Source of the DNA: Bacteroides intestinalis
GTDB lineage: Bacteria; Bacteroidota; Bacteroidia; Bacteroidales; Bacteroidaceae
Direction: 5' to 3'
Assembly: GCF_902364365.1 (NCBI RefSeq)
Contig: NZ_CABJDN010000014.1
Span: 1 to 64,000 of the forward strand
Length of the DNA stretch: 64,000 nt
Positions within the stretch are counted from its first letter, which is position 1, and each line of letters starts with the position of its first letter. This document shows, one piece after another, positions 26,118 through 34,608 of the stretch. The translations under genes and the position numbers were made by a program. The notes under the pieces are model-generated. The model saw nothing but the letters and a program-made list of their open reading frames with translations, was not told where the DNA came from and did not search any database.

Positions 26118-26543
26118 ATGAAAACGAACTTAATTTCTAAAGCAGTTGTGATGGTAGCAGTAGTAATGGCAAGTGTAATGAACTTTTCTGCAAGTGCAAG
26201 TAATCCTACTCAGTATGTGAAGAATGAAGAGATGACCGGCGAGTTGATGACCGCAAAGACTATCTTTAAGAATGAAGACGGACATTTGTATCGCCACCTC
26301 CGTTACACTTACGCTTATGATATTGAAAACCGTGTAACCAGCAAGGAAGCTTCTAAATGGGACAGCTCCAAAGAGGCCTGGATTCCTTACTTCAAGATGG
26401 ATATTTCCTATGCCAACAATGAAGTTGAACTTAGCTATGCCCGCTGGAATTCCAAGAGTAATGCTTACGACAACAATATCGAGAAGACTGTTTATGAAAT
26501 GAATGATGATAATGTTACTTTGATGTTGGCAAGTACAAAATAA
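26118..26543 (+). CDS. DUF3836-type secreted protein (group B, copy 1)
   Basis: A 141-residue protein; the ATG at 26118 opens the signal peptide MKTNLISKAVVMVAVVMASVMNFSASA. Mature strands (KTIFKNEDGHLYRHLRYTYAYD, VTSKEASKWDSSKEAWIPYFKMDISYANNEVELSYARWNSKSNAY) match the same overall pattern as the group A proteins (YKVKEGKYLERHLQYNY, CLNFSYTDNEVNVEYVAWNSK), so both groups belong to one family, DUF3836. It differs from group A in signal peptide and promoter: this copy has a sigma-54-type promoter. It is 90% or so alike by eye to the copy at 35725. It lies downstream of the response regulator in the same direction. Confidence 0.76.
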   Translation: MKTNLISKAVVMVAVVMASVMNFSASASNPTQYVKNEEMTGELMTAKTIFKNEDGHLYRHLRYTYAYDIENRVTSKEASKWDSSKEAWIPYFKMDISYANNEVELSYARWNSKSNAYDNNIEKTVYEMNDDNVTLMLASTK

Positions 26544-26828
26544 AAACATCAGTAATTAGGGAGTAAATGCCGGGGTGATGAGATATAAATTTCATTATCC
26601 TGGTTTTGTTTTAGAATACAAGTTATGGAAGAAATTGCTTTCCTTACAGATGAATTAAAGAAAATATCTGATTACTTAAAGGAGGCATTATTCAGATAAG
26701 GAAAGTAGATTTTGATAGTAGTAATTATTAAAATATAGGGACAAGAAAGAAAACGTATATCTGATGTCAGGTAATGCTATTTCTCCATTGGCTCTTTATG
26801 AAAAACTATGGATGGAATCAGTTCCTTT

Positions 26829-26962
26829 ATGTAAATGTCCCCTTGTTTGTCTATCTCTTATATAGAGTTATTGTTTGAAAAACAGTTGTTTAGTTTATCG
26901 ATTGTCCCCTTCATTTATCCCCCACGATTGTTTTATTGTTTACAGGTTACTTTTTACTTTTG
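26829..26962 (+). promoter_or_regulatory. Three-box upstream element and promoter of the 27023 operon
   Basis: Box 1 ATGTAAATGTCCCC at 26829, box 2 TTGAAAAACAGT at 26875, box 3 TTTATCCCCCA at 26914, -7 box TACTTTTG at 26955-26962. Spacing is identical to the copies at 15720 and 19088. An additional TTGTCCCCTT precedes box 3. This explains the second half of the 480-base gap; no gene is supported in 26544-26828. Confidence 0.72.
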
Positions 26963-27022
26963 TTTCCATACGGTAATCAAGAAAGATAGAACTATTATTA
27001 ATCATTATAAAAAGTAATATTT

Positions 27023-27589
27023 ATGGAAAATCAAACAAAACTCTACCCAAGCTATATGGGTGATTTCTATGCAGCAAATCCGGTGAAGTTTGAAAAAAGA
27101 AAGAACAATGTTAAGCCAAAATTATATTATGGATTGGCTGTGGTTGCTGTTATTATTGTTATTTTCCCTGGTTTTATTCCTATAGCCGGTTGGCTGGTCC
27201 GGACGGTTGGAGTGATTGCCGTATTGATATGCTTGCTTGCGGCGTATTTGAGTAATTTCGATTATTATAATAGCGAGAGTGGGGGTAAGATTACAGAGGT
27301 TGGTTTGAAGAAGTTCAAGCGCGATGAAACCGATATAAACAGAATCCTGGACGCGTTTCTCAAGAAAGACTTTGAGTATCTGGCAGAGTTGCCCGGAGCA
27401 TACAGCGCACCGGTTCAGATTCATGTGGAAGAGGATAAATTAGGGCAGGAGATGTATTGCTTGCTGACTTCTTATGATTCTGATAGCAATATTATCGGTT
27501 TGACCAATGTCCTGACCTTATCAGGAAACGATTATCTTGATCATGCGGATGTAATAAGGCAGATGCTTAAAGATGCGGAAAATGACTGA
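27023..27589 (+). CDS. Hypothetical two-helix membrane protein
   Basis: A 188-residue protein with a basic, lysine-rich N-terminal segment (PVKFEKRKNNVKPK), two adjacent membrane helices (about 34-55 and 58-76), and a cytoplasmic C-terminal domain (about 77-188) that includes DETDINRILDAFLKKDFEYLAEL and a late NIIGLTNVLTLSGNDYLDHADVI. No family recognised. The start MENQT resembles that of LemA (MENQG), and both leaders share an ACTATTATTAAT segment, which extends the similarity of the two promoter regions to the start codon. First gene of a four-gene operon (22 bases to the MORN-like gene). Confidence 0.72.
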   Translation: MENQTKLYPSYMGDFYAANPVKFEKRKNNVKPKLYYGLAVVAVIIVIFPGFIPIAGWLVRTVGVIAVLICLLAAYLSNFDYYNSESGGKITEVGLKKFKRDETDINRILDAFLKKDFEYLAELPGAYSAPVQIHVEEDKLGQEMYCLLTSYDSDSNIIGLTNVLTLSGNDYLDHADVIRQMLKDAEND

Positions 27590-27611
27590 TTCTTATTAAT
27601 TGTAGAACATA

Positions 27612-28709
27612 ATGAAAAAGCTGATTTTACTTATTGGCCTTTTGCTTTTTGCCTTTCTGAATGTCTGTGCGCAGAAAGAGTATCAGATAGAGCAGGTGTC
27701 AGCTATAAATATGGGAGACGGCCGCATCCTGTTCCGGGATTTGAAGACTGATAAACCCTTGAATGGCGAGCATCGTATCATAGACGGCTATCATTCTGCC
27801 TATATCTTGGCTGACTTTAAAGAAGGCCTTTACAATGGTAAGTATGAAGAGCATGAGTACAACAAACTGATATGTGAGGGTGCCTATAAAGAGGGACGCA
27901 AAAACGGTGTCTTCAAGATGTACTCCGATGAGGGCAAACTGAAAGAAGAGAAGTCTTATAAAGACGGAAAATTGGACGGTGCACACAAAACCTACTATAC
28001 CACCGGTAAAGTGGAACGCGAAAGGAACTACCGCATGGGAAAACAGGATGGTAAGGAATTAAGCTATGACTTTGACGGCACATTGCGCACGGATCATACG
28101 TATAAAGACGGTAAGCAGGTAGGCAAGCAATTCACTTTCATGAAAGGGACCTATGAGCTTCATGAAACCGTTTATTATAATGAGAACGGGCAGAAAGACG
28201 GGGATTATTCCTCCATATTTATCTTTGGGCTTCCTCATGTACTGGGGCATTATAAGAATGACCAGAAAGATGGGCGATGGATTACGATTGCCGAAAGTGG
28301 TGATACTCTGATGATAGAAACCTATGCTAATGGGAGGGAAGAAGGCTTGCATGTTTCGTTTGATAGGAAAACCGGTACCCGTAAGCGTGAGTTCTACATG
28401 AAAAATGATCGCAAAGACGGGCTCTATCGTGAGTACGATCCTGAGAATGGTGAACTTATTTATGAAGCCACCTATCAATACGGCCGTATCAATGGAAAAG
28501 AACGTCGCTTGATAGTTACAAACCGCTATGATTACTGGGAAATATCCACCTATATAAATGGACGGCAGAGCGGTCCGTTTGAGTCGCGCTACGTGAAGAA
28601 CGACCGTATACGTGAAGTGGGTGAATGCCGGAATGGGCGGCGTGTCGGGCGATGGAAGCTCTATGATATCGACAGTAAACTGGAAAAAGAGTGGGAGGAA
28701 ACCAAGTAG
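27612..28709 (+). CDS. MORN-variant repeat protein, secreted
   Basis: A 365-residue protein with a signal peptide (MKKLILLIGLLLFAFLNVCAQ). The mature part is a chain of about ten MORN-like repeats of roughly 22-24 residues built on the pattern Y-x-x-G-K-x-x-G-x-x-x-x-Y-x-x-x-G (for example YKEGRKNGVFKMYSDEG, YKDGKLDGAHKTYYTTG, YRMGKQDGKELSYDFDG). Such repeats make elongated beta structures used for protein or envelope contacts, and in Bacteroides they are often labelled as toxin-antitoxin MORN-variant proteins without proven toxin function. It is second in the operon, 22 bases before the membrane protein at 28731. Confidence 0.8.
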   Translation: MKKLILLIGLLLFAFLNVCAQKEYQIEQVSAINMGDGRILFRDLKTDKPLNGEHRIIDGYHSAYILADFKEGLYNGKYEEHEYNKLICEGAYKEGRKNGVFKMYSDEGKLKEEKSYKDGKLDGAHKTYYTTGKVERERNYRMGKQDGKELSYDFDGTLRTDHTYKDGKQVGKQFTFMKGTYELHETVYYNENGQKDGDYSSIFIFGLPHVLGHYKNDQKDGRWITIAESGDTLMIETYANGREEGLHVSFDRKTGTRKREFYMKNDRKDGLYREYDPENGELIYEATYQYGRINGKERRLIVTNRYDYWEISTYINGRQSGPFESRYVKNDRIREVGECRNGRRVGRWKLYDIDSKLEKEWEETK

Positions 28710-28730
28710 TCACTTCGCTTTTCCGTATTT

Positions 28731-29705
28731 ATGAGTAGAAAGAAATTTAGACCAAAGCAGAAACCGGTTAACGGTGAAGATGCCTCCCGACAGCAGACGA
28801 AGCGGAGAATAGCATTATGGAAAATCCTGGTGCCTGTCTTTGTCTTTCTTTTCCTGTTGCATTGCAGAATGTGGTATATAGAAGAGGAAATGCTGATGCA
28901 TACTGCATTTTCTTCCGGCAGCTATTTAGGATTGAACCGGAAAATCGTTATTCTCCTTATGGCAATAACGATGTGTAGCTGCATGGTTTATATCTATAAG
29001 AAAAGCACTGGGAAGTGGTATCATTGGAGAAACTTCGTCTATGCTTTTATGTGTGAAGGTGCTGTAGTAGGATTATGTACCAATGTGCTGGTTGTCTTTC
29101 TGTTCTGGCTGAACAGTTGCTTTACTTCCGGAGTGCAGACCCGTGAGTATATAATTGTCAGTATTGTTCCACACGACAGGACGCGTAAGAGTTATAATCC
29201 CCGTTCTGGTGCATGGTTGCTCAATACATTTTCTTATGGGGAGATATTTATGCAAGGTGACCGTTACACCCGCATCTACTTGCCCATTGACCAGGCCTAC
29301 CGGCTCAGCGGTGAGCGAGGCATCTATCTCAAAATAGAGTTGGAAGACGGCTGGCTGGGTTGGGGCGTAATACGGAAAATAAACTTGGTGACTGCAACAA
29401 AAGTATCGGAAGGAATAGAAGTTCGTTCTCTTGGAGATGAACAGATGCAGGTGCCCGACTCTTGCTTGCACGAAAAAAGTGAAAAAGCTTTTAAGTATAC
29501 ATGGAGGGATATTTATATCTTTGCCAAACTGAGGAATATTAATTTATCGGATACCACCCACGTCAGTGTAAATCAGTATATAGACGGACAAAAGGATATT
29601 CCGGTGTGGGAGATTGACATACGCGATTCCATTCAGCCGGATATGGCCAGAGTGATACTGCTTCACGGAGAGACTGGAGAAGTGTTGATGGATTCGTACG
29701 AATAA
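28731..29705 (+). CDS. Hypothetical membrane protein with three N-terminal helices
   Basis: A 324-residue protein. A basic N-terminus (SRKKFRPKQKP) precedes three hydrophobic helices (about 28-48, 66-87 and 103-130); the C-terminal 190 residues are soluble and probably periplasmic, with beta-rich VSIVPHDRTRKSYNPRSGAWLLNTFSYGEIF and VNQYIDGQKDIPVWEIDI. I do not recognise a domain. It is the third gene of the operon begun at 27023, 21 bases after the MORN protein and 7 bases before the TPR regulator, so it probably works at the membrane with them. Confidence 0.68.
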   Translation: MSRKKFRPKQKPVNGEDASRQQTKRRIALWKILVPVFVFLFLLHCRMWYIEEEMLMHTAFSSGSYLGLNRKIVILLMAITMCSCMVYIYKKSTGKWYHWRNFVYAFMCEGAVVGLCTNVLVVFLFWLNSCFTSGVQTREYIIVSIVPHDRTRKSYNPRSGAWLLNTFSYGEIFMQGDRYTRIYLPIDQAYRLSGERGIYLKIELEDGWLGWGVIRKINLVTATKVSEGIEVRSLGDEQMQVPDSCLHEKSEKAFKYTWRDIYIFAKLRNINLSDTTHVSVNQYIDGQKDIPVWEIDIRDSIQPDMARVILLHGETGEVLMDSYE

Positions 29706-29712
29706 CACGATA

Positions 29713-31359
29713 ATGAAGATGAGATTGAAGAGTTTGATAGGAATGATTCTATGGGGCAGTATGCTGGTCTCCTGCGGTCCTGACAATCGCGTAGCCTTGG
29801 CGGAGAAGCTGATGGCGGAAAAGGAAACAGACAGTGCCATAGCAGTGATGAACAGAATAAAGGAGCCATTACAGAAACTTTCGAAGCGTGACTATGCCCT
29901 TTATGCCTTACTGATGTCCGAGGCTGTCCACAGGAAACAACAGTTGAATGCAGCTACAGATACCCTGCTGCTACCGGCAATTAAATATTTCAGCCAATCG
30001 GGCGATTCTCTTTATGCCGAACGGGCCCTTTACTGCAAAGCACATCTGGACAGACGGCTTAACCGGATGAGCGATGCCATGCAATCTTTTCTGAAAGCTC
30101 TGCTTTTCCTGCAAAATAGTGATAATCATGAGCAGCTCTACCGGGTGAATACCTGGTTGGGAGTTGTTTGCTTGAATCAGGAAGAATATTCCGGTAAGGT
30201 ACGTTATTCCAAAGAAGCCTTGAAGGCGGCTTGGGATTTGGGAAATATGTTCTATAAGAATATGGCCTTGTGCGATATTTCTACCGGATATTTGTTTCTG
30301 AACCAATTGGATAGCGCCCTTTACTATGCTCAGGCGGCCTATGAGGCGGCTTTAGCCGATTCTGTTCCTCGGCAACTTCCTTTCATCTATACAAATCTGG
30401 GTAGTATCTATTCTCAGCAAGGAGAACCTGCCAAGGCACTGGATTATATAAATAAATCAATAGCTCTTCGTCCGACTAAAGATACTGCAAGAATTCTTTC
30501 GCTCTATGGAGTAAAGTTGGAGTTGTTTGGAAAACTGGGACAATATGATTCGGCATATCACTATTTTCAGAAAGTTATCTCCAGTCCGGAGCCTTCTTCG
30601 GTGGCCGACGCCTATAATAATATGGCGAAAATATATCATAAAATGGGCCGTGCTTCAGATGCCTATCCTATGCTACAACGCTTTATTGAATTATCCGATA
30701 CCATACGAAAGTATCGTCATACTGAGGAAGCCATTGCATTGCAAGAGCTTTACAAACATGAACAGCTTTCGGTAGAAAACCTGTATTGGCGCACCCGGGC
30801 TGCGGAAAGGCAGCGTAATGTGTATTGGATGACCACAATCTCTTTGCTGTTGGTTTGGGTGGCAAGTGCGGTATATTTCATCTATCGCCGTAACCGTAAT
30901 CGCCTGATGGCGCAGCAACATCAGCTCGTGCAACAGGAAAAGGAACTGAAGAAACAACGTAAGGCCACTTCCGAGAGTCTTCGCCGCATGGTGGAAATGG
31001 AACAAAAAGAAGCAAGGCTGAAGGAAACTTTTTTCAGGAGATTAAGCCAGAAGGTGGTACAAGAATTAGAGAAGGGCGGCAATGTCATCCTTTCAGATGA
31101 AGACTGGGATGACATTGTGCAGAATGCTGATATTATCTTCGACAACTTTACGAAACGCTTGCAGCAGACTTACCCAAGTCTCAATAAAGACGACTTGCGT
31201 TACTGCTGCATGGTGAAAATGCAATTGTCTCAGTCGAGTATGGCACAAGTGATGCATCTGGAGCGGGATTCCGTGAAGAAACGCCTGAAACGTATCCGTA
31301 TGGAAAAGATGGGGGCGGATAGTGGTGTTACGTTGGAAGAACTGCTATACAATTTTTAA
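29713..31359 (+). CDS. TPR lipoprotein/membrane protein with C-terminal HTH-like domain
   Basis: A 548-residue protein: N-terminal signal with lipobox (MLVSCGPD around residues 16-22), a periplasmic TPR solenoid (about 25-350; for example QLPFIYTNLGSIYSQQGEPAKALDYINKSIALRP), a membrane helix (about 370-392, VYWMTTISLLLVWVASAVYFIY), a coiled coil (about 398-450), and a C-terminal domain ending LNKDDLRYCCMVKMQLSQSSMAQVMHLERDSVKKRLKRIRM, which looks like a LuxR-like helix-turn-helix. This layout is common in Bacteroides and is thought to couple a periplasmic signal to transcription. It is the last gene of the operon. Both ATGs at 29713 and 29719 are possible starts. Confidence 0.8.
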   Translation: MKMRLKSLIGMILWGSMLVSCGPDNRVALAEKLMAEKETDSAIAVMNRIKEPLQKLSKRDYALYALLMSEAVHRKQQLNAATDTLLLPAIKYFSQSGDSLYAERALYCKAHLDRRLNRMSDAMQSFLKALLFLQNSDNHEQLYRVNTWLGVVCLNQEEYSGKVRYSKEALKAAWDLGNMFYKNMALCDISTGYLFLNQLDSALYYAQAAYEAALADSVPRQLPFIYTNLGSIYSQQGEPAKALDYINKSIALRPTKDTARILSLYGVKLELFGKLGQYDSAYHYFQKVISSPEPSSVADAYNNMAKIYHKMGRASDAYPMLQRFIELSDTIRKYRHTEEAIALQELYKHEQLSVENLYWRTRAAERQRNVYWMTTISLLLVWVASAVYFIYRRNRNRLMAQQHQLVQQEKELKKQRKATSESLRRMVEMEQKEARLKETFFRRLSQKVVQELEKGGNVILSDEDWDDIVQNADIIFDNFTKRLQQTYPSLNKDDLRYCCMVKMQLSQSSMAQVMHLERDSVKKRLKRIRMEKMGADSGVTLEELLYNF

Positions 31360-31377
31360 TTGTGCCGATGTACCCAA

Positions 31378-31896
31378 TTACATCCACTTGACAGGGTGCC
31401 CTAATGCCCGTTTTATCGCTTCCATTTCGGCGCTGTGCCACATCTCGTGTTTGAAGCACCAGGACAGTGCCTCATACTTATTATTGGCAACCGGATGTTT
31501 GAAAGGAATAGGTTCTAAGTTCTCCGATAAGATACGGTCGTCCAGCAGGGATAAGTTGCGGATGCAAATCTCGTGAACGGCATCTAATTGCTTTTTTAGC
31601 TCTGCTGTGGGAATTAAATTCTCCTCAACGGAGCGATGTAATGTCCCCATCCCATTGAAAATCTTTACGTAATCAATAAGCGGAATGAGTTTGTAAACCT
31701 CTTCATTTCTTCCTGTAATGCAGGTTATGGCATGGAAGTTCTGGCTGATAATCAGGTGTCCGATCTGCCATGCAAAGTTAGAATCGGTGTTCTCAGGGAT
31801 GGTGTACCATAGACTTTCCGGGAGTTCGGATACCAGACGGTTTACAAAATCGCGTGATTCGATGACCTGTTCTTTTAGAAAATCAATCTTGCTCAT
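31378..31896 (-). CDS. DinB/YfiT-like four-helix-bundle protein
   Basis: A 172-residue protein of the DinB superfamily: four helices with the metal-ligand histidines in WQIGHLIISQNFHA (near residue 47) and in the late FKHEMWHSAEMEAIKRALGHP (near 150). Such proteins act as metal-dependent thiol transferases or similar enzymes; the substrate is unknown. It lies 62 bases downstream of the ECF sigma factor on the same strand, and no good promoter is seen between, so the two are probably one transcript. A nine-codon upstream ORF (MYNLKTNEL) ends in TGA overlapping the start codon (ATGA), which could couple translation. It is convergent with the TPR gene. Confidence 0.82.
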   Translation of the reverse strand: MSKIDFLKEQVIESRDFVNRLVSELPESLWYTIPENTDSNFAWQIGHLIISQNFHAITCITGRNEEVYKLIPLIDYVKIFNGMGTLHRSVEENLIPTAELKKQLDAVHEICIRNLSLLDDRILSENLEPIPFKHPVANNKYEALSWCFKHEMWHSAEMEAIKRALGHPVKWM

Positions 31897-31958
31897 AATT
31901 CATTTGTTTTTAAGTTATACATAGTAGTTAGTGAGCAAGTCTTTCGTTCTGTGACAAC

Positions 31959-32639
31959 TCAGGGCATTATTTTTTCCCAGTAACTCTTTCTTGGAAGTTC
32001 TTTCTCAAATCTCTGATAAATATCGACGAGGCGGATAATCTTCTTTACGGCTGTATATTCTTTTTCTAAATTGAGTGAGGTGACATGCTTACATATCCGG
32101 CATTTGCAAGTCCCCTGTGGGTTATATAGCGGACAGGTGCCATCCATGAAGTGGGTAATCTTGTTGATGGAGCGGGAAGAAATCTGTCTGATATTGTCTT
32201 CCGTCATACCCATGATTTCGCTGATCTGTTTGTGGGAAAGGTTAAGGTTTATCTTGAATATGAATATCAGTCGGGCATCATTGGTTAAACAATGGAGTTG
32301 GGCTGTCAGGCACCAGTCACAGCATTTTTTTATCCATTCGTGTTCGTCTCTGTCCTGTTCGGCTGGATCAATTGCGGGAAGATCACGGAACTCTTTCAAT
32401 TCGTTCATGGTGGCGATTCTTTCATTCCGGGCATAGCGCAGTATGGTACGTTTGCATATTGTGTATATCCATGTAGATAACTCAGACTGGCCATTGAAAG
32501 AGCCGATACTCCTGATAATTTCGTACCAGACTTCCTGGGCGGCTTCTTTTGCTACTTCCTTGTTTTGTATCATGCGGTGCGATATCGAAGATATCATGGC
32601 GCCATATTGTTCTGCAATTTCCTTTAAGTTCGTTTGCAT
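31959..32639 (-). CDS. ECF-type sigma factor with Cys-rich C-terminal extension
   Basis: A 226-residue sigma-70 family protein. Region 2 is clear (AAQEVWYEIIRSIGSFNGQSELSTWIYTICKRTILRYAR, about 34-75), and region 4 follows (LSHKQISEIMGMTEDNIRQISSRSINKI, about 135-163). Beyond the usual end, a segment CPLYNPQGTCKCRICKHV (about 168-186) places four cysteines and a histidine in a compact cluster, likely zinc- or redox-binding, before a helical tail. No anti-sigma gene is adjacent, so the extension may do the sensing; that is inference. DinB follows in the likely operon. A MITE-like element lies 85 bases upstream. Confidence 0.84.
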   Translation of the reverse strand: MQTNLKEIAEQYGAMISSISHRMIQNKEVAKEAAQEVWYEIIRSIGSFNGQSELSTWIYTICKRTILRYARNERIATMNELKEFRDLPAIDPAEQDRDEHEWIKKCCDWCLTAQLHCLTNDARLIFIFKINLNLSHKQISEIMGMTEDNIRQISSRSINKITHFMDGTCPLYNPQGTCKCRICKHVTSLNLEKEYTAVKKIIRLVDIYQRFEKELPRKSYWEKIMP

Positions 32640-32723
32640 ATTGTATATATTGGTTACGTTGAGGCTGTAAATGTAACTAAATATTAAGAGCTGAACTAAA
32701 AAGCAGCGTATGGTTATTACCTG

Positions 32724-32970
32724 TTGGCGAAAGAAATTTCTTTCTTTTCGGTTATGAGTTAAATGATAAATAATCTTTTAGACGCGGATGACACGGATGA
32801 CGCGGATCTTTTTTTTATCCACTTTTATAGCGCAGCCTTTTAAATCCGCGTTATCCGAGTCATCCGCGTCTAAAAAATAATATACCGAATGGCGCTAATC
32901 ACTTATCACCAAACACTAATCACTAATCACTTTTATTCCTTTCCATACCATTATGAATTAGTTCCGGCAA
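32724..32970. mobile_element. MITE-like hairpin element, copy 2 (inverted relative to copy 1)
   Basis: The reverse complement matches 18733-18971 along almost its whole length (247 bp). The central arms are 32776-32807 and 32844-32875, with two mismatches to each other where copy 1 is perfect. Ends read TTGGCG at 32724 and CCGGCAA near 32970. It fills most of the 441-base gap between the sigma factor and the thioredoxin gene. Confidence 0.6.
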
Positions 32971-33080
32971 CGGGTGGTTATTGTGATGTTATAGAGTCTG
33001 AATAGATTTATTACCCTAAGGATAAAAAATATATCTTTGTGGATGAACGGTTAATTGTTGGACGCTAATAAAAGATACGT

Positions 33081-34532
33081 ATGAAACATCTATGCTTATT
33101 GTTTGCTTTTCTGTCTATCCTCAGCTGCAGAGCTCAGGAAGATCATGAGGATTTGGCAAAAGAGGTGATAATCTCGGGCCGTGTATTGAATAGGGAGGTT
33201 TATCCAAAGGAAAAGGAGGTAAAGCTTGTGCTTCCTTGTCTGCCTTATCTGGAAACAATATATACTTCCCCTATAGCAGATGACGGTACCTTCAGTTTTC
33301 GTTTTAGTCCTTATGCTTCAACGCGCGAGGTTGTTCTTCGCAATTATGCGGAACACTTGTATGTACACCCGGGTGATAGTCTGCATGTTGAAATTGATTT
33401 CAGTGATTTACTGAATCCCCGTATTACCGGAACTTCCGGTACACTGAATCGGTATATGGCTCTTTTTACCACAGGTGGATATTATAGGGGGCCTTATTTG
33501 AGTGGTGATAATGCTACTTTTGAAGAATTTGAAAAAGAATTGAAAGAAGAGTATGCCAGTCGTCAGGAGCGTCGTGCTGACTTTCTGAAGGAGCATTCTC
33601 CCGGTGCGGAAGTTGAGAAATATACGGCAGACTTACTGTCGATAGATTATTATTATTCGGTTTTTAGCTATGCCATGTCCCAAGCGGCAAATGGTAAGGA
33701 TGTCAGTTGGTATAAAGCACTATTAACAAAACTTGATCCTCTCTTTTCGGAACAGACTGTTTATGCCAGTCAGTTTTCTCTGGCTGACAGAGTTCAAAGG
33801 TTCCTCTATTTTGACCATATCAGGAGAGAAAAGCGTGATTTTGAGTTCAAGGATATTGTTGAGGTTTGTAGGAATCGTGCCATCTTGCCGTATTCATCCC
33901 TCTTTCCCGTAGCTCAATCTTTATATGATAACGATACGACTTATTTAGCTGATAACAGAGTTCAGTTAGACTCTATTGTAAAAGCTCCTTATCTGAGGCA
34001 ACCTCTGCTTGCACTCTATCAGGATAAGGCCAGTTATCTGAAATCTCCTGAAAAAGTATCCCATTATATGCTCTATGGCAATAATGCCGATGGGGCAATT
34101 GCACGGAAAGAAATGCCGTTTATGATACCTGTATACAACCTTTTGGAGAAGTATGCCGGTAAGGTGATTTATGTTGATTTCTGGGGAGTTATTTGTCCAC
34201 CTTGCCTGGCAGAAATGGAGCCTTTAAAGGAATTACGGAAGCGTTATTCGCCCGATGATGTTGTAATGGTAAGTATCTGTGGAAGTAGAGATCGGAAGGC
34301 ATATCAAAAGGTTCTGGAACGTTTCTCTTTGGAGGGGAAGAACATTGAATGCATCTATTCGGAAGATTGGGCGACTGCTGATGATTATCATCGTATCATG
34401 CGTCACTGGGATATGAACAGCATACCTCAATTCCTTTTGATTAATCGTGATGGGATCATTGTGGATTACGGCAGTGGATTGAGACCCAGTTATCCGAAGA
34501 CGGTGGCAAAGATTGATGCTCTCTTAAAATAA
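33081..34532 (+). CDS. TlpA-like thioredoxin-fold lipoprotein
   Basis: A 483-residue exported protein with a lipobox-like FLSILSC near residue 17. The N-terminal part (about 28-110) has a beta-rich DUF4369-like segment, the middle is helical, and the C-terminus (about 350-483) is a thioredoxin fold with active site CPPC (VDFWGVICPPCLAEM, near residues 372-375) and a cis-Pro region SIPQFLLINRDG. Such proteins are periplasmic or outer-membrane thiol:disulfide oxidoreductases. The -7 box TATCTTTG at 33032-33039 and the ATG at 33081 fit. The gene stands alone and ends at a perfect-stem terminator. Confidence 0.87.
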   Translation: MKHLCLLFAFLSILSCRAQEDHEDLAKEVIISGRVLNREVYPKEKEVKLVLPCLPYLETIYTSPIADDGTFSFRFSPYASTREVVLRNYAEHLYVHPGDSLHVEIDFSDLLNPRITGTSGTLNRYMALFTTGGYYRGPYLSGDNATFEEFEKELKEEYASRQERRADFLKEHSPGAEVEKYTADLLSIDYYYSVFSYAMSQAANGKDVSWYKALLTKLDPLFSEQTVYASQFSLADRVQRFLYFDHIRREKRDFEFKDIVEVCRNRAILPYSSLFPVAQSLYDNDTTYLADNRVQLDSIVKAPYLRQPLLALYQDKASYLKSPEKVSHYMLYGNNADGAIARKEMPFMIPVYNLLEKYAGKVIYVDFWGVICPPCLAEMEPLKELRKRYSPDDVVMVSICGSRDRKAYQKVLERFSLEGKNIECIYSEDWATADDYHRIMRHWDMNSIPQFLLINRDGIIVDYGSGLRPSYPKTVAKIDALLK

Positions 34533-34572
34533 AGGGAGAATCGGGTAGGGATAATATATCTGGCTGATATTG

Positions 34573-34608
34573 TAGTGTGAGGGAAGTTATTGGGCTTCCC
34601 TCACACTA
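34573..34608 (+). terminator. Terminator after the TlpA-like gene
   Basis: A perfect 14-bp stem (34573-34586 with 34595-34608; TAGTGTGAGGGAAG) with an 8-base loop. The right arm overlaps the last codons of the decayed hipA on the other strand, so it may terminate both. Confidence 0.75.

Noticed and set aside
26625..26699. A 24-codon ORF (MEEIAFLTDELKKISDYLKEALFR) downstream of the DUF3836 gene at 26118
   Set aside because: Plausible amphipathic helix, but no promoter or conservation evidence; a similar-sized ORF after the other group B copy is not related in sequence.
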